Assembly: GCA_964504135.1 (NCBI GenBank)
Contig: CAZDCW010000010.1
Coordinates: forward strand, 1 to 36,838
Reading direction: 5' to 3'
DNA length: 36,838 nucleotides
DNA from: JACPTG01 sp964504135
GTDB taxonomy: Archaea; Nanobdellota; Nanobdellia; Woesearchaeales; UBA10216
Shown here: positions 1 to 7,492 of the stretch, in pieces
Layout of the letters: each line of letters opens with the position of its first letter
Position numbering within the stretch: the stretch's first letter is position 1
Program-made: the position numbers and the translations under genes
The notes under the pieces: generated by a model
What the model was told of the DNA's origin: nothing
The model's database searches: none
What the model saw: the letters and a program-made list of their open reading frames with translations, nothing else

Positions 1-138
1 GCTTACGTTTGAGAGTGCGCGCACGCTGACCTCTATGCTGGGGTTCCTCCCTTTCTCTATGTCTTCAGCAAGCTTTCTGCCAAGCTCAATCAGTGACTGC
101 CTGGGCAGCTCCTTGTCCTGAACCTTACTCTTCGGCAT
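1..138 (-). CDS. top6A: DNA topoisomerase VI subunit A, N-terminal fragment (cut by window edge)
   Basis: Only the first 46 codons lie in the window. They read MPKSKVQDKELP followed by a helix and then IEVSVRALSNV, which matches the start of the Spo11-like Top6A subunit (family pattern: I-x-V-x-x-R-x-L-S-N-V just before the catalytic Tyr domain). Top6A carries the DNA-cleaving tyrosine of the type IIB topoisomerase and works as an A2B2 tetramer with Top6B. The ATG at 138 overlaps the end of top6B by 14 nt, so the two are translationally coupled. The catalytic region is outside the window. Confidence 0.85.
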   Translation of the reverse strand, partial: MPKSKVQDKELPRQSLIELGRKLAEDIEKGRNPSIEVSVRALSNVS

Positions 139-1672
139 CTTCATCCCTCTTCAGCTTCAGCTTCTTCTTTTCATCATACTCCTTGTTCTCCTCATGCTCA
201 AGCTGGGCCTTTATTTCAGGCTTGTGCAGCATGGCTGCAAGCTTTTTTGCCAAGTCTTCCCTGTCTGCGTCAGTTATCCCTGCGAGTGAATCAGCCAGTT
301 CCGGAATGTACCTTTCAAACAGGTTTGCCCTTTCCAGCTGCCTGGTCACCCTTGTTTTCCTGTTGATGTACATTCCCAGTTTTCTTCCGCATTCCTGCAG
401 GGCCAGTTTAATCTCCTTTATTATTTCCGGGTAGTGCGCCAGTGCTTCCTTTGCCTCTGACGTGAAGGGAACCCATACAGACGCCATGTGGACGAGGATT
501 ACCGCAGGGCCAGCCGGGATTGCGTTCTGGCTTTGGCTCAGCCCGTACGCCTTCCATCCTGTCTTGGTGATGGATTCTGTCATTGCGCATGCTCCCTGCT
601 GGTAGAGGAGGGGTACCCGGTTGGCGAACCGGAGTATTGTTACCGGCCCATCAGCAGGTATTTCGCCTCCAAACGCGACGCCGCATTCAATAACAAAAGG
701 ATTCCCCCTGTAAACCGAGGGAGGCCTGCTGGTTGAGCAGTAGAACTCTGCGTTGATTACTGACTTCATGCCCTTTTCTGTTAGGGACTCCCCTATTGGC
801 GAAAGGCAGTCTGTGGGCGGCGATATTATTTTGGTTTTTTCAATTCCTTCCATGAGCTTCTCTGCCTGCTGCCTTGTGATTTCGCCAGGCTTCATATTCG
901 GAAGAAGGCCCGCATTCTGGCAGATTTCCTTGGCCGTGCCGTCGCCGACCCTTGAGAATTCTGAAGTAAGAAAGGACTGCAGGCTCCTTGACTGCGTGCT
1001 GTCCAGGAGCCTCATAAGAATGCCAATCTCCACGCCGTAGGGGTGCGGCTTGATTTCCTTTGGCTCGGCAGGAAGCTGGTCAGTTGACCTTGAATAAATG
1101 GACTGCTCTGCCTTTGGGTTTGTGTAGATAATCGTGACATGCGGGTTTATTATGGCGGTCTCCTTAATGTATTCATCAACTGACTGCAGCCCTTTCTGGT
1201 ATGAGGCCACAACCTCCCTCTCCATCTCCATGTACTGCGCAGGCTCGCCTGGCCCGATTTTGGAGGTTACCCTGGCAGGCTTGCCTGTAGTTAGCTGCGC
1301 GTAGAGGACAGCAGCGCTTATGCCTATCCCCTGCTGTCCCCTTTTCTGCTGGAGGTGGTGGAACTTGCTTCCATAGAGGAGCTTTCCAAAGACTTTTGGA
1401 ATCTGCGCCTTGACAATGCCCGGGCCGTTGTCCTCAACTATGACCCTGAACCTCTCCTCACCCATCTGGACAAGCTCAACAATCACTTCTGGAAGGATTT
1501 TGGCCTCCTCGCAGGCATCCAGACTATTATCCACAGCCTCTTTTACCGCAGTCAGCAGTGCCTTTCTCTTGTTGTCAAAGCCGAGCAGGTGCCTGTTCTT
1601 CTCAAAGAATTCAGCGACAGAGATTTCGCGCTGCTTCCTGGCCAGCTCGTAGGCCTTCAGTTCCTCAGCCAT
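125..1672 (-). CDS. top6B: DNA topoisomerase VI subunit B (ATPase)
   Basis: 515 aa, close to the usual archaeal length of about 530. It is a GHKL ATPase whose ATP-driven dimerisation controls strand passage by topoisomerase VI. The Bergerat motifs are visible: N-box EAVDNSLDACEEA (residues 45-57), G1 box VEDNGPGI (79-86) and the GQQGIGISA box (112-120), with the KLLYGSKFH segment in between. An H2TH-like middle and a transducer domain follow. The C-terminus is a highly charged Glu/Lys tail. The start lies 1 nt after the stop of the upstream KH gene and the end overlaps top6A, so KH-top6B-top6A form one transcription unit. The call is secure. Confidence 0.96.
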   Translation of the reverse strand: MAEELKAYELARKQREISVAEFFEKNRHLLGFDNKRKALLTAVKEAVDNSLDACEEAKILPEVIVELVQMGEERFRVIVEDNGPGIVKAQIPKVFGKLLYGSKFHHLQQKRGQQGIGISAAVLYAQLTTGKPARVTSKIGPGEPAQYMEMEREVVASYQKGLQSVDEYIKETAIINPHVTIIYTNPKAEQSIYSRSTDQLPAEPKEIKPHPYGVEIGILMRLLDSTQSRSLQSFLTSEFSRVGDGTAKEICQNAGLLPNMKPGEITRQQAEKLMEGIEKTKIISPPTDCLSPIGESLTEKGMKSVINAEFYCSTSRPPSVYRGNPFVIECGVAFGGEIPADGPVTILRFANRVPLLYQQGACAMTESITKTGWKAYGLSQSQNAIPAGPAVILVHMASVWVPFTSEAKEALAHYPEIIKEIKLALQECGRKLGMYINRKTRVTRQLERANLFERYIPELADSLAGITDADREDLAKKLAAMLHKPEIKAQLEHEENKEYDEKKKLKLKRDEDAEE

Positions 1673-1673
1673 G

Positions 1674-2213
1674 TTACAACGCCAGCCGCCTCTCCTTCAT
1701 TTCCTTCCTGCGCTTCTCAAGCCACCTGTAGACCGTGCTGTGCATGCTGCCCCTTATAATCAGGTCTATCGCCTTCCTTGCCATTGTCACATTCGCAGGC
1801 TCTCCGATGATGCCTATGGTCTTGCCATAGATGGTCAGGTTGACCTCGGCCAGCTCCTCTATGATTTTCCTGCACTTTCCGCCTGCGCCTATAATCCTGC
1901 CCTTGAGCCTGAGAAACTGGGTTTTGCCGCTTGCGTGCTCGCTGAGGTCCAGCTTCTCAAAGACATAGTCCCCCTTCAGGAGAAGCCTCGCCACATTCGG
2001 GTTGAAGCCCCGGCCGACTGCGGTGACAACCTCCCTTGCCGCGTAAAGGCCGAGCCCGTCCTCGCCGACAAGCATGACATCGCCCTCGGCAGAGTCAACA
2101 GAGATTTTTGTATGGGTCTCTGCCTCAATCTGCCTTTTGACCTCTCCGCTTTTCCCTATAAGCACGGCAATCCTTGACTTCGGAATCTTGAGCTCATACA
2201 TGAACTGCGCCAT
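1674..2213 (-). CDS. two-KH-domain RNA-binding protein (Pno1/Dim2-like)
   Basis: 179 aa with two KH modules: a first GxxG loop at about residues 20-23 (IGKSGEV) and a second at about 108-112 (IIGAGGK), ending in a basic helix (EKRRKEMKERR). Archaeal proteins of this layout are homologues of Pno1/Dim2, involved in small-subunit rRNA maturation. The open frame extends to 2258, but I chose the ATG at 2213 because a TATA box (TTTAAAAA on the minus strand, 2244-2237) lies 31 nt upstream, the same spacing seen at many leaderless starts in this window. It is the first gene of the operon with top6B and top6A. Its exact function is inferred from the family. Confidence 0.85.
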   Translation of the reverse strand: MAQFMYELKIPKSRIAVLIGKSGEVKRQIEAETHTKISVDSAEGDVMLVGEDGLGLYAAREVVTAVGRGFNPNVARLLLKGDYVFEKLDLSEHASGKTQFLRLKGRIIGAGGKCRKIIEELAEVNLTIYGKTIGIIGEPANVTMARKAIDLIIRGSMHSTVYRWLEKRRKEMKERRLAL

Positions 2214-2337
2214 CGTTTTTGCAAAAACCCCGCGTGTTTTTAAAGTTTGCTGAAGCATAAACTATTCTACCGAACGAAAAGAGCAGGGCCAGCTTGCAAA
2301 AAAAGTTTTAAATACGTCCATTTGGCCCCTCCACTAT
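2214..2337. promoter_or_regulatory. divergent promoter region, KH gene / glycosyltransferase
   Basis: Two TATA boxes face opposite ways: TTTAAAAA on the minus strand (2244-2237), 31 nt before the KH start, and TTTAAATA on the plus strand (2307-2314), 31 nt before the ATG at 2338. Both imply leaderless transcripts. No other gene is seen here. Confidence 0.7.
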
Positions 2338-3135
2338 ATGGCTGGTGCGAGCATAATCATAGCGACGTTCAATGGCTCAAAGTACATAGACGAGGCAATT
2401 CGCAGCGCGCTTTCACAGAAAGGGGTTGAGCTTGAAGTGATAATAGTGGAGGACGCGTCAACAGACCAAACGCCAGAGATTATTGGCAGGTACGCTTGCC
2501 CGCAAGGGTTTGACTTTGATCCGAGAGTCAGGATAGTCAGGCATAGCACAAACAGGGGCATAGAGGGCTCATACCGTGACGGAGTGATTAACACTGCCGC
2601 GCCATTCTTCAAGCTGTTGGACCATGACGATGTTCTTCCATCAGCTTATGTCATGGCAATGCAGAAGGCCGTCCTTGACAGGAATCCCGGCATGGCTTTT
2701 GTTGCAGGGCAGACAAATTACATGGACGCGGATGGCAGGGTATACCGGAGAAAAGGATACCAGGACAAGCCAGAAGTCCTGGATAGCAGGGAGGTGGAGT
2801 GTGGCGTGCTTTGGGGTTTGAGGATTCCGATTCACAACGGAGCCATGCTTATAAGAAAAGAGGCATACGAGGAGCTTGGGGGCTTTGACTATGATTTTGT
2901 GCTTGCAGCTGCCAGGAGCGAATGGCAGATTGGCTGGGTGAACGAGCCTGTGCTGAATTACAGGAACCACGGAGGCAACTCTTCATTGAACCCCGCAAAC
3001 CGCTGGAATGATTACACGCGCAGGATGCGGACAGCGCAGGGCCTTCAGGGCAGGCAGGCGGCCAGGTACAGGGCTTATAGGACTGTGGTTGATGCAGGAA
3101 AGATGGCTTACTGCCTGGCATTTGAAAAAAGGTGA
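2338..3135 (+). CDS. glycosyltransferase family 2
   Basis: 265 aa GT-A fold transferase. The N-terminus has the GT2 nucleotide-binding pattern (SIIIATFNGSKYIDEAI, then VIIVEDASTD), and the metal-binding DxD equivalent is LLDHDD (residues 93-98). No membrane segment is seen, so it is probably a cytosolic or peripheral enzyme that adds a sugar from a nucleotide-sugar donor to a lipid or surface acceptor. Donor and acceptor cannot be told from sequence. Transcription is probably leaderless from the TATA box at 2307. The stop is directly followed by the GGTGAT ribosome site of the next gene, so the two are co-transcribed. Confidence 0.88.
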   Translation: MAGASIIIATFNGSKYIDEAIRSALSQKGVELEVIIVEDASTDQTPEIIGRYACPQGFDFDPRVRIVRHSTNRGIEGSYRDGVINTAAPFFKLLDHDDVLPSAYVMAMQKAVLDRNPGMAFVAGQTNYMDADGRVYRRKGYQDKPEVLDSREVECGVLWGLRIPIHNGAMLIRKEAYEELGGFDYDFVLAAARSEWQIGWVNEPVLNYRNHGGNSSLNPANRWNDYTRRMRTAQGLQGRQAARYRAYRTVVDAGKMAYCLAFEKR

Positions 3136-3139
3136 TGGA

Positions 3140-3688
3140 ATGAAAGCAGCCATTATAGTATCCAAGGCCAACATTGCAAGTTTGAACATCATGGAGAGGC
3201 TCCTTGAGGATTATCCGTTCACTGGAAGCCCGCCAAGGCTTTCTGTCAGGGGCAATTCTTTCGAAGTCCGCCAGTTTGACAGCGAAATCACCCGTCTGGA
3301 AAGCAAAAATTATTTATTGTGGCCTGCTCCCGGCTTTGGTGTGAACAGCGTGATTTGGAAATACACAAGCCGAAGCCTGGGCATTATCGCCCTGCTCCTC
3401 TATATGCTATTCCTTGCCCAACCTAAGTGGTTATATGAATCAAGAGGTATTCTGTTTTCCCCGTATTTTGAGCTGTTTGTCCTGGCTGTGGTCGCGGCAT
3501 TCATAGCAATATTTTTCGAAGTACTTCATCATAAAACCGTAAAAAAGGGCAATAATGGGCGAACAAATTCCTACGTTCAGGCTGCGCTTTTTGGGCTCTT
3601 TATCATCATATCAGGTTTCGCCGCCTGGCTCCTGCTGCGCATTTTTTTTGAGCCAGCAATTGCATGGGTGAAATACCTTTTAAAGTGA
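3140..3688 (+). CDS. chimeric protein: deacylase-like N-terminus fused to three membrane helices
   Basis: 182 aa. Residues 1-55 are clearly paralogous to the N-terminus of the D-aminoacyl-tRNA deacylase encoded just downstream: both begin MKAAII(V/I)SKAN and continue ASLNI, LL, YPF and EI..LE. The resemblance then stops, and residues 67-182 carry three hydrophobic segments (about LGIIALLLYMLFLA, FELFVLAVVAAFIAIFF, and VQAALFGLFIIISGFAAWLL). The deacylase catalytic motifs are absent. GGTGAT at 3131-3136 is a Shine-Dalgarno site 3 nt before this ATG. An alternative is a separate membrane protein starting at the in-frame GTG at 3341, 32 nt after a TATA-like TTATTTAT (3309-3318). The function is unknown. 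Confidence 0.6.
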   Translation: MKAAIIVSKANIASLNIMERLLEDYPFTGSPPRLSVRGNSFEVRQFDSEITRLESKNYLLWPAPGFGVNSVIWKYTSRSLGIIALLLYMLFLAQPKWLYESRGILFSPYFELFVLAVVAAFIAIFFEVLHHKTVKKGNNGRTNSYVQAALFGLFIIISGFAAWLLLRIFFEPAIAWVKYLLK

Positions 3689-3704
3689 CTGGATATATCC
3701 AGTC
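3678..3704 (+). promoter_or_regulatory. dtdA promoter with 18-bp palindromic operator
   Basis: TATA-like TTTTAAAG (3678-3685) lies 30 nt before the deacylase ATG. Directly after it is a perfect 18-bp palindrome, GACTGGATATATCCAGTC (3687-3704). If transcription is leaderless, the palindrome sits between TATA box and start point, where a bound dimer would block polymerase. Confidence 0.6.
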
Positions 3705-3707
3705 CAA

Positions 3708-4466
3708 ATGAAGGCTGCAATAATAATCTCAAAGGCAAACCCAGCAAGCCTCAACATAAGGGACTGCCTGCTTAAACTATACCCGTTCAGCAGCAATAAG
3801 CTTGCTGCCGGAGGCCATGAATTTTCAATTTATGAGCATGATGGGGAGATAGTTCACCTTGAGCATGTTGACAGCGGGATTGATGCTGACCTTCTTGTGT
3901 TTGCAAGCACGCACAGGAGCAGCGCCGCGATAGACTGCTTCACAGTGCACGCTGTTGGCAACTGGGGAAGGGCTGAGCTCGGCGGCAGGGAAGGGCGCCT
4001 TGTTATTGCGCCGGCGGCGGCGCTGAAGGCGGCTTTCCAGAGCCTGCAGAAAAACAGGCTGGGCATGGAAGTAATTCAGGAGGCAACCCATCATGGCCCT
4101 TTTGTGGAAAAGCCTGCGATGTTCATTGAGATAGGCTCATCTGAGAAAATGTACATGGACCGGCAGGCGGCCGAGGAAGTGGCAGGGGCGATAATGGGCC
4201 TTGGCGGGGCGCAGAAGCCCGTAAAGGCTGCTGTGGGGATAGGCGGGCCGCATCACAGCCCTGCCTTCAGCAAGTTCATGCGTGAGTCAGAGTATGCTGT
4301 GGGCCACGTCTGCGCCAAGTATGCCCTTGACTGCCTTGATGCGGGAATGCTGAGGCAGGCCATGGAAAGGACTGAGCCAAGGGCAGGCGTTGCGCTCCTT
4401 GACTGGAAGGGCCTGGGCGGGCATAAGCAGCGGATAAAAAGTTTTATAGAGGATGAAGGCATACCC
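3708..4466 (+). CDS. dtdA: D-aminoacyl-tRNA deacylase, archaeal type (3' end lost in assembly gap)
   Basis: 253 codons are visible before the N gap. The enzyme hydrolyses D-amino acids from mischarged tRNA (DTD2/GEK1 family). Family motifs are present in order: MKAAIIISKANPASLNI at the N-terminus, VGNWGRAELGG (83-93), ATHHGP (126-131), FIEIGSSE (139-146) and a GIGGPHHSP stretch. Family members are about 270 aa, so little is missing. The frame can be read through the gap into an acidic tail, but that tail is a separate gene with its own promoter and ribosome site. The start is supported by the TATA box 30 nt upstream. The palindrome at 3687-3704 suggests regulation. Confidence 0.9.
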
Positions 4467-4476
4467 NNNNNNNNNN
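4467..4476. other. assembly gap (10 N)
   Basis: Ten N, probably a placeholder of unknown true length. The gap hides the stop codon of the deacylase gene and possibly the upstream part of the next promoter. Confidence 0.95.
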
Positions 4477-4478
4477 AC

Positions 4479-4522
4479 TTTATATACAACCCCCTTACAT
4501 CGGGCTCAAAAACCAGGAGGTG
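4479..4522 (+). promoter_or_regulatory. promoter and strong ribosome site of the acidic microproteins
   Basis: TTTATATA starts at 4480, just after the gap. GGAGGTG at 4516-4522 is a near-full Shine-Dalgarno match 7 nt before the ATG at 4530. The spacing implies a leader of roughly 20 nt, unlike the leaderless genes around it. Confidence 0.6.
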
Positions 4523-4529
4523 GAATTTT

Positions 4530-4631
4530 ATGCCCAAGGATGAATGGAGTGGCTATGACGAGGATAATGATGACTTTGACGACACTGATGACGAGTCAAC
4601 TGATGACGAGTCAACTGATGATGAGCTGTAA
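4530..4631 (+). CDS. acidic microprotein 1 (33 aa)
   Basis: 33 aa starting MPKDEWSGYDED and ending in repeated DESTDDESTDDEL; more than half of the residues are Asp or Glu. It has its own TATA box and a strong Shine-Dalgarno site, which is good evidence that it is translated. Its PKDEW start resembles the PKDENW in the next small gene. I do not recognise a family. The composition would suit a nucleic-acid mimic, a cation binder or a partner of basic proteins, but that is speculation. Reading this as a C-terminal tail of the deacylase through the N gap is less likely. Confidence 0.6.
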   Translation: MPKDEWSGYDEDNDDFDDTDDESTDDESTDDEL

Positions 4632-4666
4632 AAATCCCGAATCCGCCTGTGAGGTCTGAAAAAAAA

Positions 4667-4819
4667 ATGGAAAAGGAAAAGAAAAAGCCGAAGGATGAAA
4701 ACTGGTTTGACGAGGACAAGGATGAGGACGAGGAAGATGAAGAGGACGAGGATGACGACTGGGATGACGAGTTCGGCGACGAAGGCACCGAGAAGGGCGA
4801 GGACGACCAGTGGGCTTAA
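4667..4819 (+). CDS. acidic microprotein 2 (50 aa)
   Basis: 50 aa: a basic start (MEKEKKKPKDENWFDED) followed by an almost unbroken Asp/Glu run and the end EDDQWA. GAGGT (4651-4655) lies 11 nt before the ATG. It follows acidic microprotein 1 by 35 nt and is followed by a T-rich terminator, so the two form one transcription unit. They share the PKDE(N)W motif and look like diverged tandem copies. The function is unknown. Confidence 0.6.
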   Translation: MEKEKKKPKDENWFDEDKDEDEEDEEDEDDDWDDEFGDEGTEKGEDDQWA

Positions 4820-4823
4820 GGCC

Positions 4824-4836
4824 TTTTTTTCTTTTT
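4824..4836 (+). terminator. oligo-T terminator after acidic microproteins
   Basis: T7-C-T5 starts 5 nt after the stop codon at 4819, typical of archaeal oligo-T termination. A second T6 run follows at about 4852. Confidence 0.6.
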
Positions 4837-4909
4837 AACATGCCCTGTTTGCTTTTTTAGCTGGCTGAAAACAGCAGGCGATTCTGGTGGATTGAAACTT
4901 GCTAACTCG

Positions 4910-5061
4910 TAGCAGGCTGACTCTCCGTGTACGGAAACAAGGTGGCCTGCAAGGAAAGAAAACAATGGCTGTGAACATTGCAAGCAATGCACGAGGCAAT
5001 GCCGTACACGTAACGAACCTCCTGAAAGGGGCAGCAGAACCCAGGAAGCCACAGCCTGCTA
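4910..5061 (+). ncRNA. structured intergenic element, copy A (long form)
   Basis: 152 nt closed by a perfect 10-bp stem, TAGCAGGCTG / CAGCCTGCTA. Inside are CGTGTACGG (from 4926) and CCGTACACG (from 5002), a perfect 9-bp pairing. GTGAA-CATTG-CAAG-CAATG-CAC forms a second hairpin. ACGAA, a small CCU/AGG hairpin and GGAAGCC complete it. The same blocks recur in four other intergenic regions of this window. It lies between the terminator of the acidic genes and the independent leaderless promoter of trmI, so it is not a 5' leader. It may be a free RNA or a mobile element. I cannot see a clear promoter of its own. Confidence 0.65.
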
Positions 5062-5083
5062 TTTGAGTAATAGTTTAAAACAG

Positions 5084-5091
5084 TTTATATA
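5084..5091 (+). promoter_or_regulatory. TATA box of trmI
   Basis: TTTATATA begins 30 nt before the ATG at 5114. This spacing decides for that start rather than the earlier in-frame start at 5063. Confidence 0.75.
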
Positions 5092-5113
5092 CCCCCCCTT
5101 TCCTCATCTGGGT

Positions 5114-5851
5114 ATGAAGCTTCTTGTTTCAGCCACTGGCAGGGTTTTCTATGTAAAGAGCGCTGAGCAGGACTACCATACTCAGTTCGGCTTCGTGAAA
5201 AAGGAGGATTTGAAGGGTGCAGTGCCAGGACAGGCTGTGAAGACCAGCCTGGGGAAGGAACTTTTTGTATTGGACGCTGGCTTTGCAGACCAGTATGCAA
5301 GGATAAGGCGGGGGCCGCAGATAATCCCGCTGAAGGACCTTGGCCCTGTTGTAGCTGTGACAGGCATTGGGAAGGACAGTGTTGTTATTGACGCAGGAAC
5401 CGGGAGTGGGGCAGCCGCGTGTTTCCTGGCCAGGGTGGCAGGGCATGTTTATTCGTATGAACTCAGGGAGGATTTCCACAGGATAGCAGAGGCCAATGTT
5501 AAGCTGCTTGGCCTTAAGAACATTACCCTGCACCTTCAGGACGCGAAAAAGGGCTTCAGGGAAAAAAACGCAGACCTTGTTCTGCTGGACATGCCTGACC
5601 CTTGGGAATGCGTTGCTGCGGCAAAGGACGCCCTTGCAGTGGGCGGCTTCCTTGCATCCTATTCGCCGACAACGCCTCAGGTTGCTGATTTTGTGAAGGC
5701 AGTGCTGGCCACTCCTGGGCTGATTCACGTTAAGACTGTTGAGGTAATTGAGCGCGAGTGGGAGGTCAGCGAGAGAAAAGTAAGGCCAAGGTCGGCTGCA
5801 ATCGGCCATTCAGGCTTCCTGACTTTTGTGAGGAAAATTGCTACTGGATGA
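5114..5851 (+). CDS. trmI: tRNA (adenine-N1)-methyltransferase TrmI
   Basis: 245 aa SAM-dependent enzyme that methylates N1 of A57/A58 in the T loop of tRNA, acting as a tetramer. A small N-terminal beta domain (residues 1-75) precedes a Rossmann methyltransferase core with motif I DAGTGSG (93-99) and motif IV LDMPDPW (158-164). The end RPRSAAIGHSGFLTFVRK is the family's C-terminal signature. Length agrees with archaeal TrmI (about 250 aa). It is probably leaderless from the TATA box at 5084. Its 3' end overlaps the convergent gene at 5841 by 11 nt. Confidence 0.93.
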   Translation: MKLLVSATGRVFYVKSAEQDYHTQFGFVKKEDLKGAVPGQAVKTSLGKELFVLDAGFADQYARIRRGPQIIPLKDLGPVVAVTGIGKDSVVIDAGTGSGAAACFLARVAGHVYSYELREDFHRIAEANVKLLGLKNITLHLQDAKKGFREKNADLVLLDMPDPWECVAAAKDALAVGGFLASYSPTTPQVADFVKAVLATPGLIHVKTVEVIEREWEVSERKVRPRSAAIGHSGFLTFVRKIATG

Positions 5852-6227
5852 GTGGCTGGTACTCCCTGAAAAACTCATATACGGAGCCATCGCCTTCCCT
5901 GGATATGATTGTGAGTTCCTTCAGCCTAAATCCTTCTGGCGGGTGCAAGCTGAGAATAACGTCGGCAATTTCTGCCGCGGATTTGGGCGCGGCTGGAGTT
6001 GGCCTGCTGAATCTTAGGGTTGCAAAGGGCTCTGCCTCAGGCGAATTATAGTAATCTGGAATCTCCGCGCCGGAATACGCCTGCATTTGGCCGCTGCTCC
6101 CTTCTATTCGGCGAAAGGTGACTACAGGGGAACGGGCCAGTTGGATAAGGACAATCTGGTATGCCTGGGTGTTCCCAGGGGAGACTCGTACGCCCTCAAT
6201 AGGATGCAGGTTGTCTGCATTTGCCAT
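5841..6227 (-). CDS. unknown protein, 128 aa
   Basis: Soluble protein without recognised motifs. It has a possible beta-rich core (QIVLIQLARSPVVTFRRIEG), a Pro/Ala-rich middle and a C-terminus of alternating hydrophobic and charged residues (AEIADVILSLHPPEGFRLKELTIISREGD). A minus-strand TTTTAAG element about 27 nt before the ATG at 6227 supports both the gene and its start. It lies downstream of glmU on the same strand but has its own promoter-like site. I do not recognise it. Confidence 0.6.
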   Translation of the reverse strand: MANADNLHPIEGVRVSPGNTQAYQIVLIQLARSPVVTFRRIEGSSGQMQAYSGAEIPDYYNSPEAEPFATLRFSRPTPAAPKSAAEIADVILSLHPPEGFRLKELTIISREGDGSVYEFFREYQPLIQ

Positions 6228-6265
6228 TCGCCTGCAAAGTGTTTTAGGCTTAAAATACTTGCGGT

Positions 6266-7474
6266 TCAGCCAGCTTCAATATCCCTTTTAACAACTTCTC
6301 CGGGAAGCGTGTTCTGGCCAGGCCATATCTTCCTGCCAGGGTATATTGTTGTGTGTATGCCTGTATGCACGTTATCCCCGATTATGGCGCCAAGCTTTCG
6401 CCTGCCTGTGTCCAGGAGCTGGCCTTTGAGCATTGACTTGACTGTCTTGTTGTCATGCCTGAGGTTGGCGGTAATCGTGCTTGCGCCTAGGTTCACGTTT
6501 TCTCCTAAAATCGAGTCACCGACATAGCTTAGGTGGCCGACATGTGTGCCTCTCATCAGTATTGAGTTTTTCACTTCAGAGGCATTGCCCACAACGCAGT
6601 TGTCGCCTATTGAAGAGTGCGCCCTTACATAGCAGTTTGGCCCGATTGTGCAGTTGCTCCCGACAGTCACAGGCCCTTCAATGTAGGAGCCTGCCTTTAT
6701 CACAGTTCCCTTTCCCACAGCTACCGCGCCCTTCATGGTGGCTCCTCTTTCAACAGTGCCGTGCACAGCTGGCTTGAGCCCAGCCAGGAGCCTTTCGTTC
6801 GCCTCAAGAAGCGACCAAGGGTAGGTGATTGGGTGCCAGCCCTGCGCCTCTTCAACAGCCATTTTTCCCCTGGCTGCCAGTATGTTGATTGCGTCCACAA
6901 GCTCGAATTCACCCCTTTCAGATTTCTTTACACCTTTGATTGCGCTGAAGATTTCCCGGCCGAGGATGTAGCAGCCTGTGTTGGCATAGCCCTCGCTGGT
7001 AAGCCTGGGCTTTTCGGTTATCTGCGCAAGGACCTTTCCTTTTTCCTTGACAGTGCCGAAGTGGCTTATGTCAGAAACCTTCTGGGCAAGCAGCGCCTGC
7101 CTGTGCTTCAGGAGCTTTATTACGTCACTGCCAGCGTACAGGTCGTCTCCCATCAGGACAAGGAACTGGTCATGCGCGCGGCTTTCAGCGCATTTTAGTG
7201 CTTGTGCTGTTCCCAGCTGCTGAAGCTGCTCAGCATAAGTTACAGATATGAGCCCGCGCCTATGGCCAATCCGCTGCTTTATCTGGTGGCCTTCAAAGCC
7301 GATAACCACAAGCGCCTCCTTCACCAGGCCCTGCAGCGAGTCCAGGTTGTGCTCAATGATGGCCTGGTTTGCGACCTCAAGGAGCGCCTTGGGCTTGCCG
7401 GATGTAAGTGGAAGGGTCCTCGTGGATTTGCCTGCTGCAAGGATTATCGCCTGGTCTACACCTTTTTTCTTCAT
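6266..7474 (-). CDS. glmU: bifunctional GlcNAc-1-P uridylyltransferase / GlcN-1-P acetyltransferase
   Basis: 402 aa. The N-terminal nucleotidyltransferase domain has LAAGKSTRTLPLT and GKPKALLEV (residues about 12-34). The C-terminal half is a left-handed beta helix of hexapeptide repeats (GTVIKAGSYIEGPVTVGSNC, GDNCVVGNASEVKNS, GENVNLGASTI). Archaeal enzymes of this layout and length (about 400 aa) acetylate GlcN-1-P and couple it to UTP, giving UDP-GlcNAc; some also use Glc-1-P. It starts 18 nt after glmM in the unit talC-glmM-glmU. It supplies the activated sugar for glycosylation, with a glycosyltransferase encoded nearby. Confidence 0.9.
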   Translation of the reverse strand: MKKKGVDQAIILAAGKSTRTLPLTSGKPKALLEVANQAIIEHNLDSLQGLVKEALVVIGFEGHQIKQRIGHRRGLISVTYAEQLQQLGTAQALKCAESRAHDQFLVLMGDDLYAGSDVIKLLKHRQALLAQKVSDISHFGTVKEKGKVLAQITEKPRLTSEGYANTGCYILGREIFSAIKGVKKSERGEFELVDAINILAARGKMAVEEAQGWHPITYPWSLLEANERLLAGLKPAVHGTVERGATMKGAVAVGKGTVIKAGSYIEGPVTVGSNCTIGPNCYVRAHSSIGDNCVVGNASEVKNSILMRGTHVGHLSYVGDSILGENVNLGASTITANLRHDNKTVKSMLKGQLLDTGRRKLGAIIGDNVHTGIHTTIYPGRKIWPGQNTLPGEVVKRDIEAG

Positions 7475-7492
7475 TTTGCGATGCCAGGAGCC

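Noticed and set aside
3708..4631. One 307-aa deacylase with an acidic C-terminal tail
   Set aside because: It only exists by translating through ten N of unknown true length. A TATA box and a strong Shine-Dalgarno site directly after the gap mark a separate small gene at 4530.
4528..4841. Ser-rich and Arg-rich frames on the minus strand
   Set aside because: They are mirror readings of the GA-rich acidic microprotein genes.
5063..5113. N-terminal extension of TrmI
   Set aside because: The TATA box lies inside this stretch, 30 nt before the ATG at 5114, and the family starts there.
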